A stretch of 40,136 nt of DNA, taken from positions 1 through 40,136 of the forward strand of contig CALNBT010000202.1 in NCBI GenBank assembly GCA_937874345.1. The letters are read 5' to 3'. Shown here in pieces: positions 16,709 through 25,602 of this stretch. Both the position numbers and the translations under genes were made by a program. This DNA is from an uncultured Prevotella sp. (lineage in GTDB: Bacteria > Bacteroidota > Bacteroidia > Bacteroidales > Bacteroidaceae). The notes beneath the pieces are model-generated. The model was not told where the DNA came from, ran no database searches, and saw nothing but the letters and a program-made list of their open reading frames with translations. The first letter of the stretch is position 1. Each line of letters opens with the position of its first letter.

Positions 16709-18322
16709 ATGATAACAGTTTCAAATCTTACCATTCAGTTTGGTAAGAGAGTGCTTTACAAAGACGTAAACCTCAAATTCAACCACGGAAACATTTATGG
16801 CATCATCGGCGCCAACGGTGCCGGAAAATCAACATTGTTGAAGGCCATCAGCGGTGAGCTGGAACCCAATAAGGGAACCGTGGAACTGGGTCCTGGCGAA
16901 CGCTTGTCGGTACTGGAACAAGACCACTTTAAATACGATGCATTCAATGTGCTCGATACCGTTCTCATGGGCCACGAGCCCTTGTGGAAAAACATGAAGG
17001 AACGCGAGGCATTGTACGCAAAAGCAGAAATGACCGAAGAAGACGGCAACCGCGCTGCCGACCTGGAACTAAAGTTTGCAGAGATGAACGGATGGGAAGC
17101 TGAAAGTGAGGCTGCCCAACTGCTGCAAAATCTGGGTATCAAAGAAGAGATGCACAGCCGTCAGATGGCAGACATTTCCAATAACGAGAAGGTGCGTGTT
17201 ATTCTGGCAAAGGCTCTGTTCGGACATCCCGAAAACCTGTTGCTCGACGAGCCCACCAATGACTTGGACCTCGACTCTGTACAATGGCTGGAAGAATATT
17301 TGGGAAATGTAGAACAAACCGTTTTGGTTGTCAGCCACGACCGTCACTTCCTCGATGCTGTCAGCACCCAGACCGTTGACATCGATTTTGGCAAGGTAAC
17401 AGTGTTCTCAGGAAACTATACCTTCTGGTACGAAAGTTCGCAGCTGGCACTGCGTCAGGCCCAGAACCAGAAGATGAAAGCTGACGAGAAACGCAAGCAG
17501 TTGGAAGAGTTCATCCGCCGATTCTCTGCCAATGTGGCAAAAAGTCGCCAGACTACTTCACGCAAGAAGATGCTCGACCGTCTGAACGTAGAAGAAATTC
17601 GTCCGTCAAGCCGTAAGTATCCGGGAATCATCTTCCAGATGGATCGCGAACCGGGCAACCAGATTCTTGAGGTGGAAGGATTGAAGGCTGTCGACAATGA
17701 TGGCAACATCCTCTTCGACAACGTCAACTTTACCATTGAGAAGGGTCAAAAAGTGGTGTTCCTCAGTCGTAACCCAAAGGCGATGACGGCATTCTTCGAA
17801 ATCATCAACGGCAATCAAGAAGCAGCTGCCGGAACCTATAAATGGGGGGTTACCATTACAACGGCTTATTTGCCCCTTGACAACTCGACATTCTTTGACA
17901 ACGAGCAAAACTTGGTTGAATGGCTCGGACAGTATGGTCCGGGTAACGATGTCGTGATGAAGGGCTTCTTGGGCCGCATGTTGTTCTCTGGCGAAGAGGT
18001 ATTGAAGAAAGTCAATGTGCTGTCGGGAGGCGAAAAAATGCGCTGCATGATTGCACGCATGCAATTGCAAAACGCCAACTGTCTGATTTTGGATACCCCG
18101 ACCAACCACCTCGACTTGGAGAGTATCCAGGCATTCAACAACAACCTGATGTCATTCAAAGGCAACATCTTGTTTGCCAGCCACGACCACGAATTTATCC
18201 AGACGGTTGCCAACCGCATGATCGAACTCACGCCATCGGGCACCATCGACAAGCTGATGCAGTACGACGAATATATCTACGACGAGGAGATCAAGGCTCA
18301 GAAGGACAAGATGTACAATTAA
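16709..18322 (+). CDS. ABC-F family ATPase (YbiT-like) with one degenerate ATP site
   Basis: This 537-residue soluble protein has two ABC domains and no membrane domain. ABC-F proteins bind the ribosomal E site and regulate or rescue translation. Domain 1 has Walker A GANGAGKST (34-42), Walker B LLLDEPTNDLD (D180, E181) and switch H210, but its signature is ISNNE instead of LSGGE. A charged linker (about 240-300) separates the domains. Domain 2 has a good signature (LSGGE, 438-442) and H492, but its P-loop reads LSRNPKAMTAF with no lysine at the catalytic position, and the catalytic glutamate is threonine (LDTPTN, T463). The losses all fall in the same composite site. Degenerate signatures are known in YbiT-type ABC-Fs. 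It is probably transcribed alone. Confidence 0.92.
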   Translation: MITVSNLTIQFGKRVLYKDVNLKFNHGNIYGIIGANGAGKSTLLKAISGELEPNKGTVELGPGERLSVLEQDHFKYDAFNVLDTVLMGHEPLWKNMKEREALYAKAEMTEEDGNRAADLELKFAEMNGWEAESEAAQLLQNLGIKEEMHSRQMADISNNEKVRVILAKALFGHPENLLLDEPTNDLDLDSVQWLEEYLGNVEQTVLVVSHDRHFLDAVSTQTVDIDFGKVTVFSGNYTFWYESSQLALRQAQNQKMKADEKRKQLEEFIRRFSANVAKSRQTTSRKKMLDRLNVEEIRPSSRKYPGIIFQMDREPGNQILEVEGLKAVDNDGNILFDNVNFTIEKGQKVVFLSRNPKAMTAFFEIINGNQEAAAGTYKWGVTITTAYLPLDNSTFFDNEQNLVEWLGQYGPGNDVVMKGFLGRMLFSGEEVLKKVNVLSGGEKMRCMIARMQLQNANCLILDTPTNHLDLESIQAFNNNLMSFKGNILFASHDHEFIQTVANRMIELTPSGTIDKLMQYDEYIYDEEIKAQKDKMYN

Positions 18323-18505
18323 AGTGATAAATGAAGAGATTGAAGTGAGGGTGAGACGTGTGGAGAACGATGTGTATAAATATTATCTTTCTCTGTGTTA
18401 AGCTCAGAAGACCGTTCTAAACGAATACACATCTTTTAATGGTTATCTTCTCTATCCTCAATCCTGACTTCTCATTTCTCACTCCTAACTTCTATCTACA
18501 GCCTT
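18323..18505. repeat. Inverted pair of purine-rich tracts
   Basis: After the ABC-F stop the plus strand is purine-rich (including GAAGTGAGGGTGAGA, about 18341-18355). About 100 bases later it is pyrimidine-rich, and the complement there reads GAAGTTAGGAGTGAGA. The two are imperfect inverted copies (about 14 of 16 bases alike). They may form a long weak hairpin that ends transcription, or be a dispersed intergenic repeat. No poly-T tract is present. Confidence 0.4.
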
Positions 18506-18529
18506 CTAAACCCTCACCCAAATAAAAAA

Positions 18530-18546
18530 TTGGCAAGCTTTTTGTT
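18530..18546 (+). promoter_or_regulatory. Sigma-54-like promoter before grpE-dnaJ
   Basis: TTGGCAAG, 4 bases, then TTGT: TGGCAAG (18531-18537) and TTGT (18542-18545) match the sigma-54 (RpoN) consensus TGGCACG-N4-TTGC at the exact spacing, with one change in each box. The start would be near 18556, just before the ATGs at 18563 and 18572. No sigma-ABfr promoter is seen here. Confidence 0.45.
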
Positions 18547-18571
18547 ACAAAAACCATATAAAATGTGGAAA

Positions 18572-19207
18572 ATGAGTAAAAAGAATAAAATAAAAGTAAA
18601 GGAAAAAATCGTGAACGAAATGGAAGAAGAAATCAAGACTTCTGCCGAACAAATGGCAGAGGGTCATGACGAAAACGCTCAGACAGATCATCAGCAAACA
18701 GAGAAAACTCAGGCAGACAAAGAGCAGGCAGAGAATATTGATACCGAAAAGGGTGTGGATGAGTTGGCTGCAGCACAGAACACCATCAATGAATTGAAGG
18801 ACAAGCTTTTGCGAACCATTGCTGAATTTGAAAATTACAAGAAGCGTACCCATAAGGAAAAGACCGAATTGATTTTCAATGGCGGCGAAAAAACCGTTTC
18901 AGCAATCCTTCCTGTCCTCGACGATATGGAACGGGCTATTGAAAATTCGGCCAAGATCGATGACATCAAGGCACTTGAAGAAGGTTGGGAGTTGATTTTC
19001 AAGAAACTCGTCAACGCGCTGGAAGGCTTGGGGGTCAACAAAATTGACACAACCGACAAAGACTTTAATGTCGACTATCACGAGGCCGTGGCAATGGTTC
19101 CGGGCATGGGCGACGACAAAAAAGGAAAGGTAATCGACTGCTTGCAGACAGGATATACCCTGAACGACAAGGTCATCAGGCATGCCAAAGTGGCTGTTGG
19201 TCAGTAG
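18572..19207 (+). CDS. grpE: Nucleotide exchange factor GrpE
   Basis: GrpE (211 residues from this start) releases ADP from DnaK in the Hsp70 cycle. The N-terminal 75 residues are charged and low in complexity (many E, Q, K, D). The long dimerising helix and the signature LLRTIAEFENYKKRTHKEK follow, then the C-terminal beta wing ending VIRHAKVAVGQ. An in-frame TTG at 18530 would lie inside the promoter-like sequence, so the start is ATG 18572 or 18563; I prefer 18572 (MSKKNKIKVKE). dnaJ follows after 37 bases. dnaK is not in the window. Confidence 0.93.
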   Translation: MSKKNKIKVKEKIVNEMEEEIKTSAEQMAEGHDENAQTDHQQTEKTQADKEQAENIDTEKGVDELAAAQNTINELKDKLLRTIAEFENYKKRTHKEKTELIFNGGEKTVSAILPVLDDMERAIENSAKIDDIKALEEGWELIFKKLVNALEGLGVNKIDTTDKDFNVDYHEAVAMVPGMGDDKKGKVIDCLQTGYTLNDKVIRHAKVAVGQ

Positions 19208-19244
19208 AACACGAGCTTTCAAATACTATAAACATTATTGTTGA

Positions 19245-20429
19245 ATGGCAAAAAGAGATTATTATGAGGTACTTGGCGTAGATAAGAGCGCCTCAGAAGA
19301 CGATATCAAAAAGGCTTATCGAAAGTTAGCCATCAAATACCATCCCGACAGAAATCCGGGAAACAAAGAAGCCGAAGAAAAGTTCAAGGAAGCTGCCGAG
19401 GCATATGATGTATTGCACGATGCACAGAAACGGCAACAGTACGACCAATTCGGATTTGATGCTCCTGGTGCAGGTTCAGGATTTGGCGGATTCAGTGGCG
19501 GTGGCGCCGGTGGATTCTCCATGGACGACATCTTCTCCATGTTTGGAGATGTGTTTGGCGGTCATAGCGGATTTGGTGGTTTTGGTGGTTTTGGTGGCGA
19601 ATCGGGCTTTGGTGGCGGTGGCCAGCGTGCTCAATATCGCGGAGCCGACCTCAGACTGAAAGTGAAACTCACATTACAGGAAATCGGTACCGGCGTTACC
19701 AAGAAATTCAAGGTTAAGAAAGACGTCACCTGTCAACACTGTCATGGAACAGGAGCAGAGAACGGAAGTGCTTCGGAGACCTGCCCAACCTGTCATGGTC
19801 GTGGTGTTGTCGTGAAGACCGTTCGAACCATGCTGGGCATGATGCAGACGCAGACAGAATGTCCTACCTGTCATGGCGAAGGCACAGTCATCAAAGACAA
19901 GTGTCATGTATGTCATGGTTCGGGTATTGTGAAAGGCGAAGAGGTTGTCGAGATCAATATTCCGGCCGGAGTGGCAGAGGGTATGGTGGTCAATGTACCG
20001 GGAAAAGGAAATGCCGGTCAGCACAATGGCCTATCGGGAAATATCCAGGTTCTGATCGAAGAAGAGCATAACGATGTCTTTGTTCGTGATGGTCAAGATT
20101 TGGTATATAACTTGTTGCTCGACTTTCCTACAGCGACACTGGGTGGATCAGTAGACATACCGACGCTGGAAGGAACGCATGTGCGCATCAAGATCGATGC
20201 CGGCACACAGCCAGGCAAGACTCTTCGTCTACGCGGCAAGGGATTGCCTGAAGTACAGGGATACCGAAGCCGGGGCGACATGGTGGTTTACATCAGCGTC
20301 TTTGTGCCCAAGACATTGAATAAGGAAGAGAAGGATGCGATTGAGAAGCTGCGCGGCAACGATAATTTCAAAGGCGACAGCGCAACAGCGAAATCGATCT
20401 TCAAACAATTCAAGAACTTTTTTAACTAA
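19245..20429 (+). CDS. dnaJ: Molecular chaperone DnaJ (type I Hsp40)
   Basis: This 394-residue co-chaperone delivers substrates to DnaK and stimulates its ATPase. Parts in order are the J domain (1-70) with the HPD tripeptide in KYHPDRNPG, a Gly/Phe-rich linker (about 75-128) with repeated GFGGFGG, and a zinc-binding region with four CxxCHG motifs (CQHCHG, CPTCHG, CPTCHG, CHVCHG). The C-terminal substrate domains follow (GTQPGKTLRLRGKGLPEV). All parts of a type I DnaJ are complete. It is co-transcribed with grpE. Confidence 0.97.
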   Translation: MAKRDYYEVLGVDKSASEDDIKKAYRKLAIKYHPDRNPGNKEAEEKFKEAAEAYDVLHDAQKRQQYDQFGFDAPGAGSGFGGFSGGGAGGFSMDDIFSMFGDVFGGHSGFGGFGGFGGESGFGGGGQRAQYRGADLRLKVKLTLQEIGTGVTKKFKVKKDVTCQHCHGTGAENGSASETCPTCHGRGVVVKTVRTMLGMMQTQTECPTCHGEGTVIKDKCHVCHGSGIVKGEEVVEINIPAGVAEGMVVNVPGKGNAGQHNGLSGNIQVLIEEEHNDVFVRDGQDLVYNLLLDFPTATLGGSVDIPTLEGTHVRIKIDAGTQPGKTLRLRGKGLPEVQGYRSRGDMVVYISVFVPKTLNKEEKDAIEKLRGNDNFKGDSATAKSIFKQFKNFFN

Positions 20430-20458
20430 GCCGCAACGATGCGGTTGAAGGTGTTTTG

Positions 20459-21757
20459 ATGACTTATCAGGAAACAACAGAATATTTGTTCAACGTTGCC
20501 CCAGTCTTTGAGAAGATTGGGGCCGCTGCTTATAAGGAGGGACTGTACAACTCGCATGCGCTGGATGCGCATTTCGGTCATCCTCATCGCCAGTATGCTA
20601 CCATCCATGTGGCAGGAACCAACGGAAAGGGATCGTGTTCGCATACGCTGGCCTCGATCTTGCAGGCCGACGGATATAGGGTTGGACTCTATACCTCGCC
20701 CCATCTCGTAGATTTCCGTGAGCGTATCCGTGTCAACGGCACCTGCATCAGCGAAGAAGAGGTCATGAGGTTTGTTGAAGAGGAACGGAATTTCTTTGAA
20801 CCGTTGCATCCATCGTTCTTCGAACTGACGACCGCATTGGCATTCAAGTATTTTGCCGATCAACAAGTAGACATCGCCGTCATTGAAGTAGGATTGGGCG
20901 GACGGTTGGATTGCACCAACATCATCAAGCCGATCTTATCAATAATTACCAACATCAGCATGGACCATACACAGTTCTTGGGGAACACTTTGGCCAAGAT
21001 TGCTGGCGAAAAGGCCGGAATCATCAAGCCACATGTTCCGGTGGTGATTGGAGAAACAGTGCCTGAAACCCGTCCTGTATTTGAAGAACGTGCCAAACAA
21101 GAAGGCACACCCATCGTCTTTGCGGAGGACAATCCTGAAATACGGTCATCAGCTTATGACGATCAGCAGCACATGCGTGTATATCAGACACGCTCTTTCG
21201 GTTCTATCGCTGGCGACCTGACCGGCGATTACCAAGAAAAAAACACCAATACAGTGCTGACAGCTGTTCAACAATTGTTACAACAGCAGGTTATTCGGCA
21301 TGCAGAAAACATCAAGAAAGGCTTTAGTCAAGTTGCTGCAACGACCGGATTGTTAGGACGTTGGCAACAAATGCAAAGTCATCCAACAGTAGTATGCGAC
21401 ACCGGACACAATGTCGGTGGCTGGAACTATCTGAGTCTTCAACTCAAACAGCTTCAATGTCAACAATTACGCATCGTCTTTGGCATGGTTGACGACAAAG
21501 ACCTTGATACCATCATGAAGATGTTGCCCAAAAACGCGGTTTATTATTGGACGCAACCATCGACAAAACGTGCTTTTCCGGTTGAAAAAATAGCACGTAC
21601 CGGATTGGAAAAACAATTAAACGGACGACCGTTCTCTAACGTCATACAGGCATACAAAACCGCGATGGCAGATGCAAGTGAAAAAGATTTCATTTTTGTT
21701 GGCGGAAGCAGTTATGTCGTTGCTGATTTTCTGGCAAGTTTAAAGCCTCGAATTTAA
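20459..21757 (+). CDS. folC: Dihydrofolate/folylpolyglutamate synthase
   Basis: This 432-residue Mur-ligase-type enzyme adds glutamate to dihydropteroate and extends the glutamate tail of folates in the cytoplasm. The P-loop is VAGTNGKGSCSHTLA (about residues 46-60), followed by the substrate segment YTSPHLVDFRERI. FELTTALAFKYF and VIEVGLGGRLDCTNI are further family motifs, and SMDHTQFLGNTLAKIAGEKAGI holds the metal-binding histidine and the lysine that is carbamylated in the family. CDTGHNVGGW is the C-terminal domain motif. I chose the ATG at 20459 over the TTG at 20456. It lies 29 bases after dnaJ, so read-through is possible; a small CCGCA/TGCGG hairpin lies between. Confidence 0.94.
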   Translation: MTYQETTEYLFNVAPVFEKIGAAAYKEGLYNSHALDAHFGHPHRQYATIHVAGTNGKGSCSHTLASILQADGYRVGLYTSPHLVDFRERIRVNGTCISEEEVMRFVEEERNFFEPLHPSFFELTTALAFKYFADQQVDIAVIEVGLGGRLDCTNIIKPILSIITNISMDHTQFLGNTLAKIAGEKAGIIKPHVPVVIGETVPETRPVFEERAKQEGTPIVFAEDNPEIRSSAYDDQQHMRVYQTRSFGSIAGDLTGDYQEKNTNTVLTAVQQLLQQQVIRHAENIKKGFSQVAATTGLLGRWQQMQSHPTVVCDTGHNVGGWNYLSLQLKQLQCQQLRIVFGMVDDKDLDTIMKMLPKNAVYYWTQPSTKRAFPVEKIARTGLEKQLNGRPFSNVIQAYKTAMADASEKDFIFVGGSSYVVADFLASLKPRI

Positions 21758-21799
21758 TAGTATTTAACAAGTCGTCACTTCGCTTTTTCAATACATTCC

Positions 21800-21831
21800 T
21801 TTGTAACATTCATTTTTTTTTGGTTACTTTG
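21800..21831 (+). promoter_or_regulatory. Promoter of the galactose operon
   Basis: TTTG (21800-21803), 20 bases, then TTACTTTG (21824-21831). The -33 box and spacing fit; the -7 box differs from TAnnTTTG at one position. The leader to the ATG at 21864 would be about 25 bases. Confidence 0.6.
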
Positions 21832-21863
21832 CAAGCAACATCAAGTAACTAAAAAGCTTTTTT

Positions 21864-22955
21864 ATGACGAACACACCAGAAACAATAAATCTCTGTGGGT
21901 TGAAACGTGAAGATTTTCAGACGACCATCGATGGTAAAAAAACCGATTTGTTCATTCTGAAAAACCAACAGGGCAACGAAGTTGCTATTACTAATTATGG
22001 TGGTGCAATCGTTGCCATCATGGTACCCGACAGAGACGGCAACCACGCCAATGTGATCCAGGGACACGACAATATACAAGACGTTATCGATTCTCCAGAA
22101 CCTTATCTATCAACTTTGATTGGCCGTTATGGCAATCGTATCGCCAAAGGTCATTTTCAATTGCATGGCAAGACGTACAACCTACCCATCAACAACGGAC
22201 CAAACAGTCTTCACGGTGGCAAGCACGGCTTCAACGCCAAGGTATGGGATGCATTGCAGATGAACGACTACACGCTTGTATTAAAATATGTCAGCCCCTA
22301 CGGTGAAGAAGGCTTCTCAGGTGAATTGAGAACCACTGTTGTTTATTCCTTTAATAATGACAACGAGCTGTCGATTGACTACATGGCAACCACGAATAAG
22401 ATGACAATCATCAACCTAACAAGCCATGGCTTCTTCTCTTTGTCCGGCATTGCCAATCCTACTCCTACCATCGAAGAACAGATTTGCGAGATTAATGCAG
22501 ATTATTATCTCCCGATTGATGAAACGTCTATCCCGACAGGTGAAGTACGTTTCGTTGAAGGAACGCCATTCGATTTCCGACAAGCTAAACCTATTGGCAG
22601 GGACATTGATTCAGACAACCAACAAATCAAGAATGGTGCTGGCTACGACCATTGCTTTGTTCTTAACAAGAAAGAAGAAGGCGAATTAAGTTTTGCAGCC
22701 CGTTTGACAGACCCGCATAGTGGCCGCGCCATGGAAGTATTTACAACCGAGCCCGGTGTACAGTTGTACACCGACAATTGGGCAGACGGATATAAAGGGC
22801 AGAAAGGTGCCACCTTCCCACGTCGCAGCGCTGTTTGTTTCGAAGCACAACACTTCCCCGACTCTCCCAACCATCCTTATTTCCCATCTGTTGTATTGAA
22901 ACCAGACGGTAAATACAGCCAGAAAACGATTTACCGCTTTTATACCATAAACTGA
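21864..22955 (+). CDS. galM: Aldose 1-epimerase (mutarotase), cytoplasmic
   Basis: GalM (363 residues) interconverts the alpha and beta anomers of galactose and related sugars, the first step of the Leloir pathway. No signal peptide is present, so it should act in the cytoplasm. Catalytic features are GRYGNRIAKG, the histidine in NSLHGGKHGF, the second histidine in LTSHGFFSL, GYDHCFVL, and the catalytic glutamate in TTEPGVQLYTDN. It is the first gene of the set epimerase, permease, galactokinase, with 46 bases to the permease gene, a common Bacteroidales arrangement. Confidence 0.94.
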   Translation: MTNTPETINLCGLKREDFQTTIDGKKTDLFILKNQQGNEVAITNYGGAIVAIMVPDRDGNHANVIQGHDNIQDVIDSPEPYLSTLIGRYGNRIAKGHFQLHGKTYNLPINNGPNSLHGGKHGFNAKVWDALQMNDYTLVLKYVSPYGEEGFSGELRTTVVYSFNNDNELSIDYMATTNKMTIINLTSHGFFSLSGIANPTPTIEEQICEINADYYLPIDETSIPTGEVRFVEGTPFDFRQAKPIGRDIDSDNQQIKNGAGYDHCFVLNKKEEGELSFAARLTDPHSGRAMEVFTTEPGVQLYTDNWADGYKGQKGATFPRRSAVCFEAQHFPDSPNHPYFPSVVLKPDGKYSQKTIYRFYTIN

Positions 22956-23001
22956 AACTAACAAAAATCAATAATCAATAATTTATTTACATTTATTTAA
23001 A

Positions 23002-24285
23002 ATGGAACAAACAACAAACAAACAAGGGGTCATCGTTGCGATCATATCAATGATGTTCCTCTTTGCTATGATCTCTTTCGTTACCAACTTGGCCGCACCA
23101 TTCGGTAACATTTGGGGACACACCTACTCTTGGGCTGGAATGGTTGGAAATCTGATGAACTTCTTGGCTTATCTATTCATGGGTATTCCCGCTGGCAAGA
23201 TGATTGTAAAGTACGGTTACAAAAAAACAGCATTGGTTGCTGTTGCTGTTGGCTTTATCGGTCTGTTCATCCAGTATGTATCAAGCCTTTTCGGTGCAAA
23301 CAGTGTACTGTTCAGCATTAGCGGACAACCCGTTATGATGAACTTTATCGTTTACCTTCTGGGTGCATTTGTCTGCGGTTTCTGTGTATGTATGCTGAAT
23401 ACTGTAGTAAACCCGATGTTGAACCTACTCGGTGGTGGTGGCAACAAAGGTAACCAGCTGATTCAGACTGGTGGAACCTTGAACTCACTTGCAGCAACCC
23501 TTACCCCGTTCTTCGTAGGTGTGTTAATCGGTCAGGTAACCGACAAAACCAGTATGGTAGATGTTACTCCGCTGTTGTGGGTAGCAATGGGTGTGTTTGC
23601 TGTTACGTTCCTCGTCATTGCAATGGTTACAATTCCTGAACCAAAATCAACTGCTTCAGGAGAGAAATCTAAACATAGTCCTTGGAACTTCCGCCACTTC
23701 GTTTTGGGCGCTGTTGCCATCTTCTTCTATGTAGGTATCGAAGTTGGTATCCCTGGCGAATTAAATTTCTACATCACCAAACTAGGTTTCCCAGGTGCTG
23801 CTGCCGTTGCCGGTGGTATCGTAGCTATCTACTGGCTGTTGATGCTCGTTGGCCGCTTTGTCAGTAGCTTCATCAGCGGTGTCGTTTCATCTCGTACACA
23901 GTTGATCGTAACCTCTTCGTTAGCGATCATCTTGTTGATCATCGCAATCATGTTGCCCGAAAGCCTGGCTGTCACATTCCGTGGCTCTCAAGTACCAATG
24001 AAGGCCTTCTTTATCATTGCATGCGGTCTTTGTACTTCTGTTATGTGGGGTGGCATCTTCAACCTTGCGACAGAAGGACTTGGCAAATATACCGCTTCAG
24101 CATCAGGAATCTTCATGATGATGGTCGTTGGCGGTGGCGTTATGCCATTCATCCAGGATGTGCTGTCAACGAAAGTTCTTGGTTATATCGGCAGCTATTG
24201 GCTCGTTGTTGCCATGTTGGCCTACCTACTCTACTATGCATTGGCAGGTTGCAAGAATGTCAACAAAGACATTCCTGTAGAATAA
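23002..24285 (+). CDS. gluP: GluP-type glucose/galactose MFS permease
   Basis: This 427-residue inner-membrane protein has about 12 helices and belongs to the fucose-galactose-glucose:proton symporter branch of the major facilitator superfamily. Family marks are NTVVNPMLNLLGGGGNKGNQ, the following GGTLNSLAATLTPFFVG, and LAYLFMGIPAGKMIVKYGYKK in the first half. It would import galactose or glucose with protons. Its place between galM and galK argues for galactose. An imperfect hairpin (24296-24333) lies between it and galK. Confidence 0.9.
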   Translation: MEQTTNKQGVIVAIISMMFLFAMISFVTNLAAPFGNIWGHTYSWAGMVGNLMNFLAYLFMGIPAGKMIVKYGYKKTALVAVAVGFIGLFIQYVSSLFGANSVLFSISGQPVMMNFIVYLLGAFVCGFCVCMLNTVVNPMLNLLGGGGNKGNQLIQTGGTLNSLAATLTPFFVGVLIGQVTDKTSMVDVTPLLWVAMGVFAVTFLVIAMVTIPEPKSTASGEKSKHSPWNFRHFVLGAVAIFFYVGIEVGIPGELNFYITKLGFPGAAAVAGGIVAIYWLLMLVGRFVSSFISGVVSSRTQLIVTSSLAIILLIIAIMLPESLAVTFRGSQVPMKAFFIIACGLCTSVMWGGIFNLATEGLGKYTASASGIFMMMVVGGGVMPFIQDVLSTKVLGYIGSYWLVVAMLAYLLYYALAGCKNVNKDIPVE

Positions 24286-24295
24286 TCGCAAAAAT

Positions 24296-24333
24296 ATGGT
24301 ATTGGACGGCTATTCCTGGTCGTCCATTATCAT
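24296..24333 (+). promoter_or_regulatory. Intercistronic hairpin between permease and galK genes
   Basis: ATGGTATTGGACG (24296-24308) pairs with CGTCCATTATCAT (24321-24333) with one mismatch and one G-U, leaving a 12-base loop. It begins 10 bases after the permease stop. There is no strong T tract, so it may be an mRNA stability or processing element rather than a terminator. Confidence 0.45.
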
Positions 24334-24380
24334 TTAATCATACATGACTATCAATCTTTTACTTTAATCAAGTTTCTATT

Positions 24381-25541
24381 ATGGATATCAATCAAGTTAG
24401 AAGTCGTTTCATCAAACATTTTGATGGTAAGACAGGAAATATTTACTTTGCTCCAGGACGTATTAACCTCATTGGTGAACACACCGACTATAATGGCGGT
24501 TTCGTTTTTCCCGGAGCAGTTGACAAAGGTATCACGGCAGAGGTTCGCCCCAACGGGTTAGACACGATCATGTGCTACTCTATCGACTTGAAAGACCGTG
24601 TTGAATTCAAAATCAACGACCCGAAAGGTCCGCGGGCCACATGGGCACGCTATATTTACGGTATCGTCCAAGAGATGAAGAAACGTGGTGTTGACGTAAA
24701 AGGCTTCAATACAGCTTTCTCCGGCGATGTTCCATTGGGAGCAGGCATGTCTTCTTCTGCTGCATTAGAGAGCTGTTTTGCATATGCAATCAATGATCTC
24801 TTCGGCGACAATAAGGTTTCTAAATGGGACATGGCCTTGGCAGGCCAGGCTACCGAACACAATTACATCGGCGTAATGTGTGGCATTATGGACCAGTTTG
24901 CCAGTGTTTTTGGACAAGAAGGTAAGCTGATGCGCCTCGATTGTCGCAGTCTTGAATTTGAGTATTATCCCTTCAATCCAGAAGGCTACAAGCTTTTCTT
25001 GGTCAACTCTCGTGTTAAACACGAATTGGTTGGTTCTCCCTACAACGATCGTCGCAAGTCTTGTGAGAATGTTGTAAAGCACATTGCAGAGAAACATCCA
25101 GAAGGAAAATTCGAAACCTTGCGCGACTGTACCTGGGAGCAGCTAGAAGAAGTTCGTGCCGAGGTTGGTGAAGTAGACTACAAGCGCGCTCATTTCGTAT
25201 TAGGCGAGAAAGACCGCGTACTGGCAGTGTGCGATGCTTTGACCGCTGGCGACTACGAAACGGTAGGTGCCAAGATGTACGAGACACACGAAGGCTTGAG
25301 CAAGGAATATGAAGTTTCTTGTGAAGAGCTCGATTTCCTCAACGAAGTAGCCAAAGAAGATGGCGTTACAGGCAGCCGCATCATGGGCGGAGGCTTTGGT
25401 GGATGTACCATCAACCTGGTGAAAAACGAATTGTATGACTCGTTCGTAGCTGATGTAACAGAAAAATATGCTGCTAAATTTGGCCGTAAGCCCGAGATTT
25501 ATGACGTTGTCATTAGCGACGGTGCCCACAAGGTATTATAA
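24381..25541 (+). CDS. galK: Galactokinase
   Basis: GalK (386 residues) phosphorylates alpha-D-galactose at C1 with ATP. It is a GHMP kinase: the galactokinase signature GRINLIGEHTDYNGGFVFP is at about residues 27-45, the phosphate-binding motif PLGAGMSSSAALE at about 117-129, and the C-terminal GSRIMGGGFGGCTINLV at about 331-347. The length is normal (E. coli 382). A strong terminator follows 13 bases after the stop. galT and galE are not in this window, so the later Leloir steps must be encoded elsewhere. Confidence 0.96.
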   Translation: MDINQVRSRFIKHFDGKTGNIYFAPGRINLIGEHTDYNGGFVFPGAVDKGITAEVRPNGLDTIMCYSIDLKDRVEFKINDPKGPRATWARYIYGIVQEMKKRGVDVKGFNTAFSGDVPLGAGMSSSAALESCFAYAINDLFGDNKVSKWDMALAGQATEHNYIGVMCGIMDQFASVFGQEGKLMRLDCRSLEFEYYPFNPEGYKLFLVNSRVKHELVGSPYNDRRKSCENVVKHIAEKHPEGKFETLRDCTWEQLEEVRAEVGEVDYKRAHFVLGEKDRVLAVCDALTAGDYETVGAKMYETHEGLSKEYEVSCEELDFLNEVAKEDGVTGSRIMGGGFGGCTINLVKNELYDSFVADVTEKYAAKFGRKPEIYDVVISDGAHKVL

Positions 25542-25554
25542 TTAAATGAACAGA

Positions 25555-25602
25555 AGATGCTTATTGCCTGAATTGTTGCAATAAGTATCTTTTGTTTTTT
25601 TC
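25555..25602 (+). terminator. Intrinsic terminator after galK
   Basis: AGATGCTTATTGC (25555-25567) pairs with GCAATAAGTATCT (25578-25590), 13 pairs with one G-U, followed by TTTTGTTTTTTT. Only about 35 bases remain before the next ATG at 25638. Confidence 0.85.
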
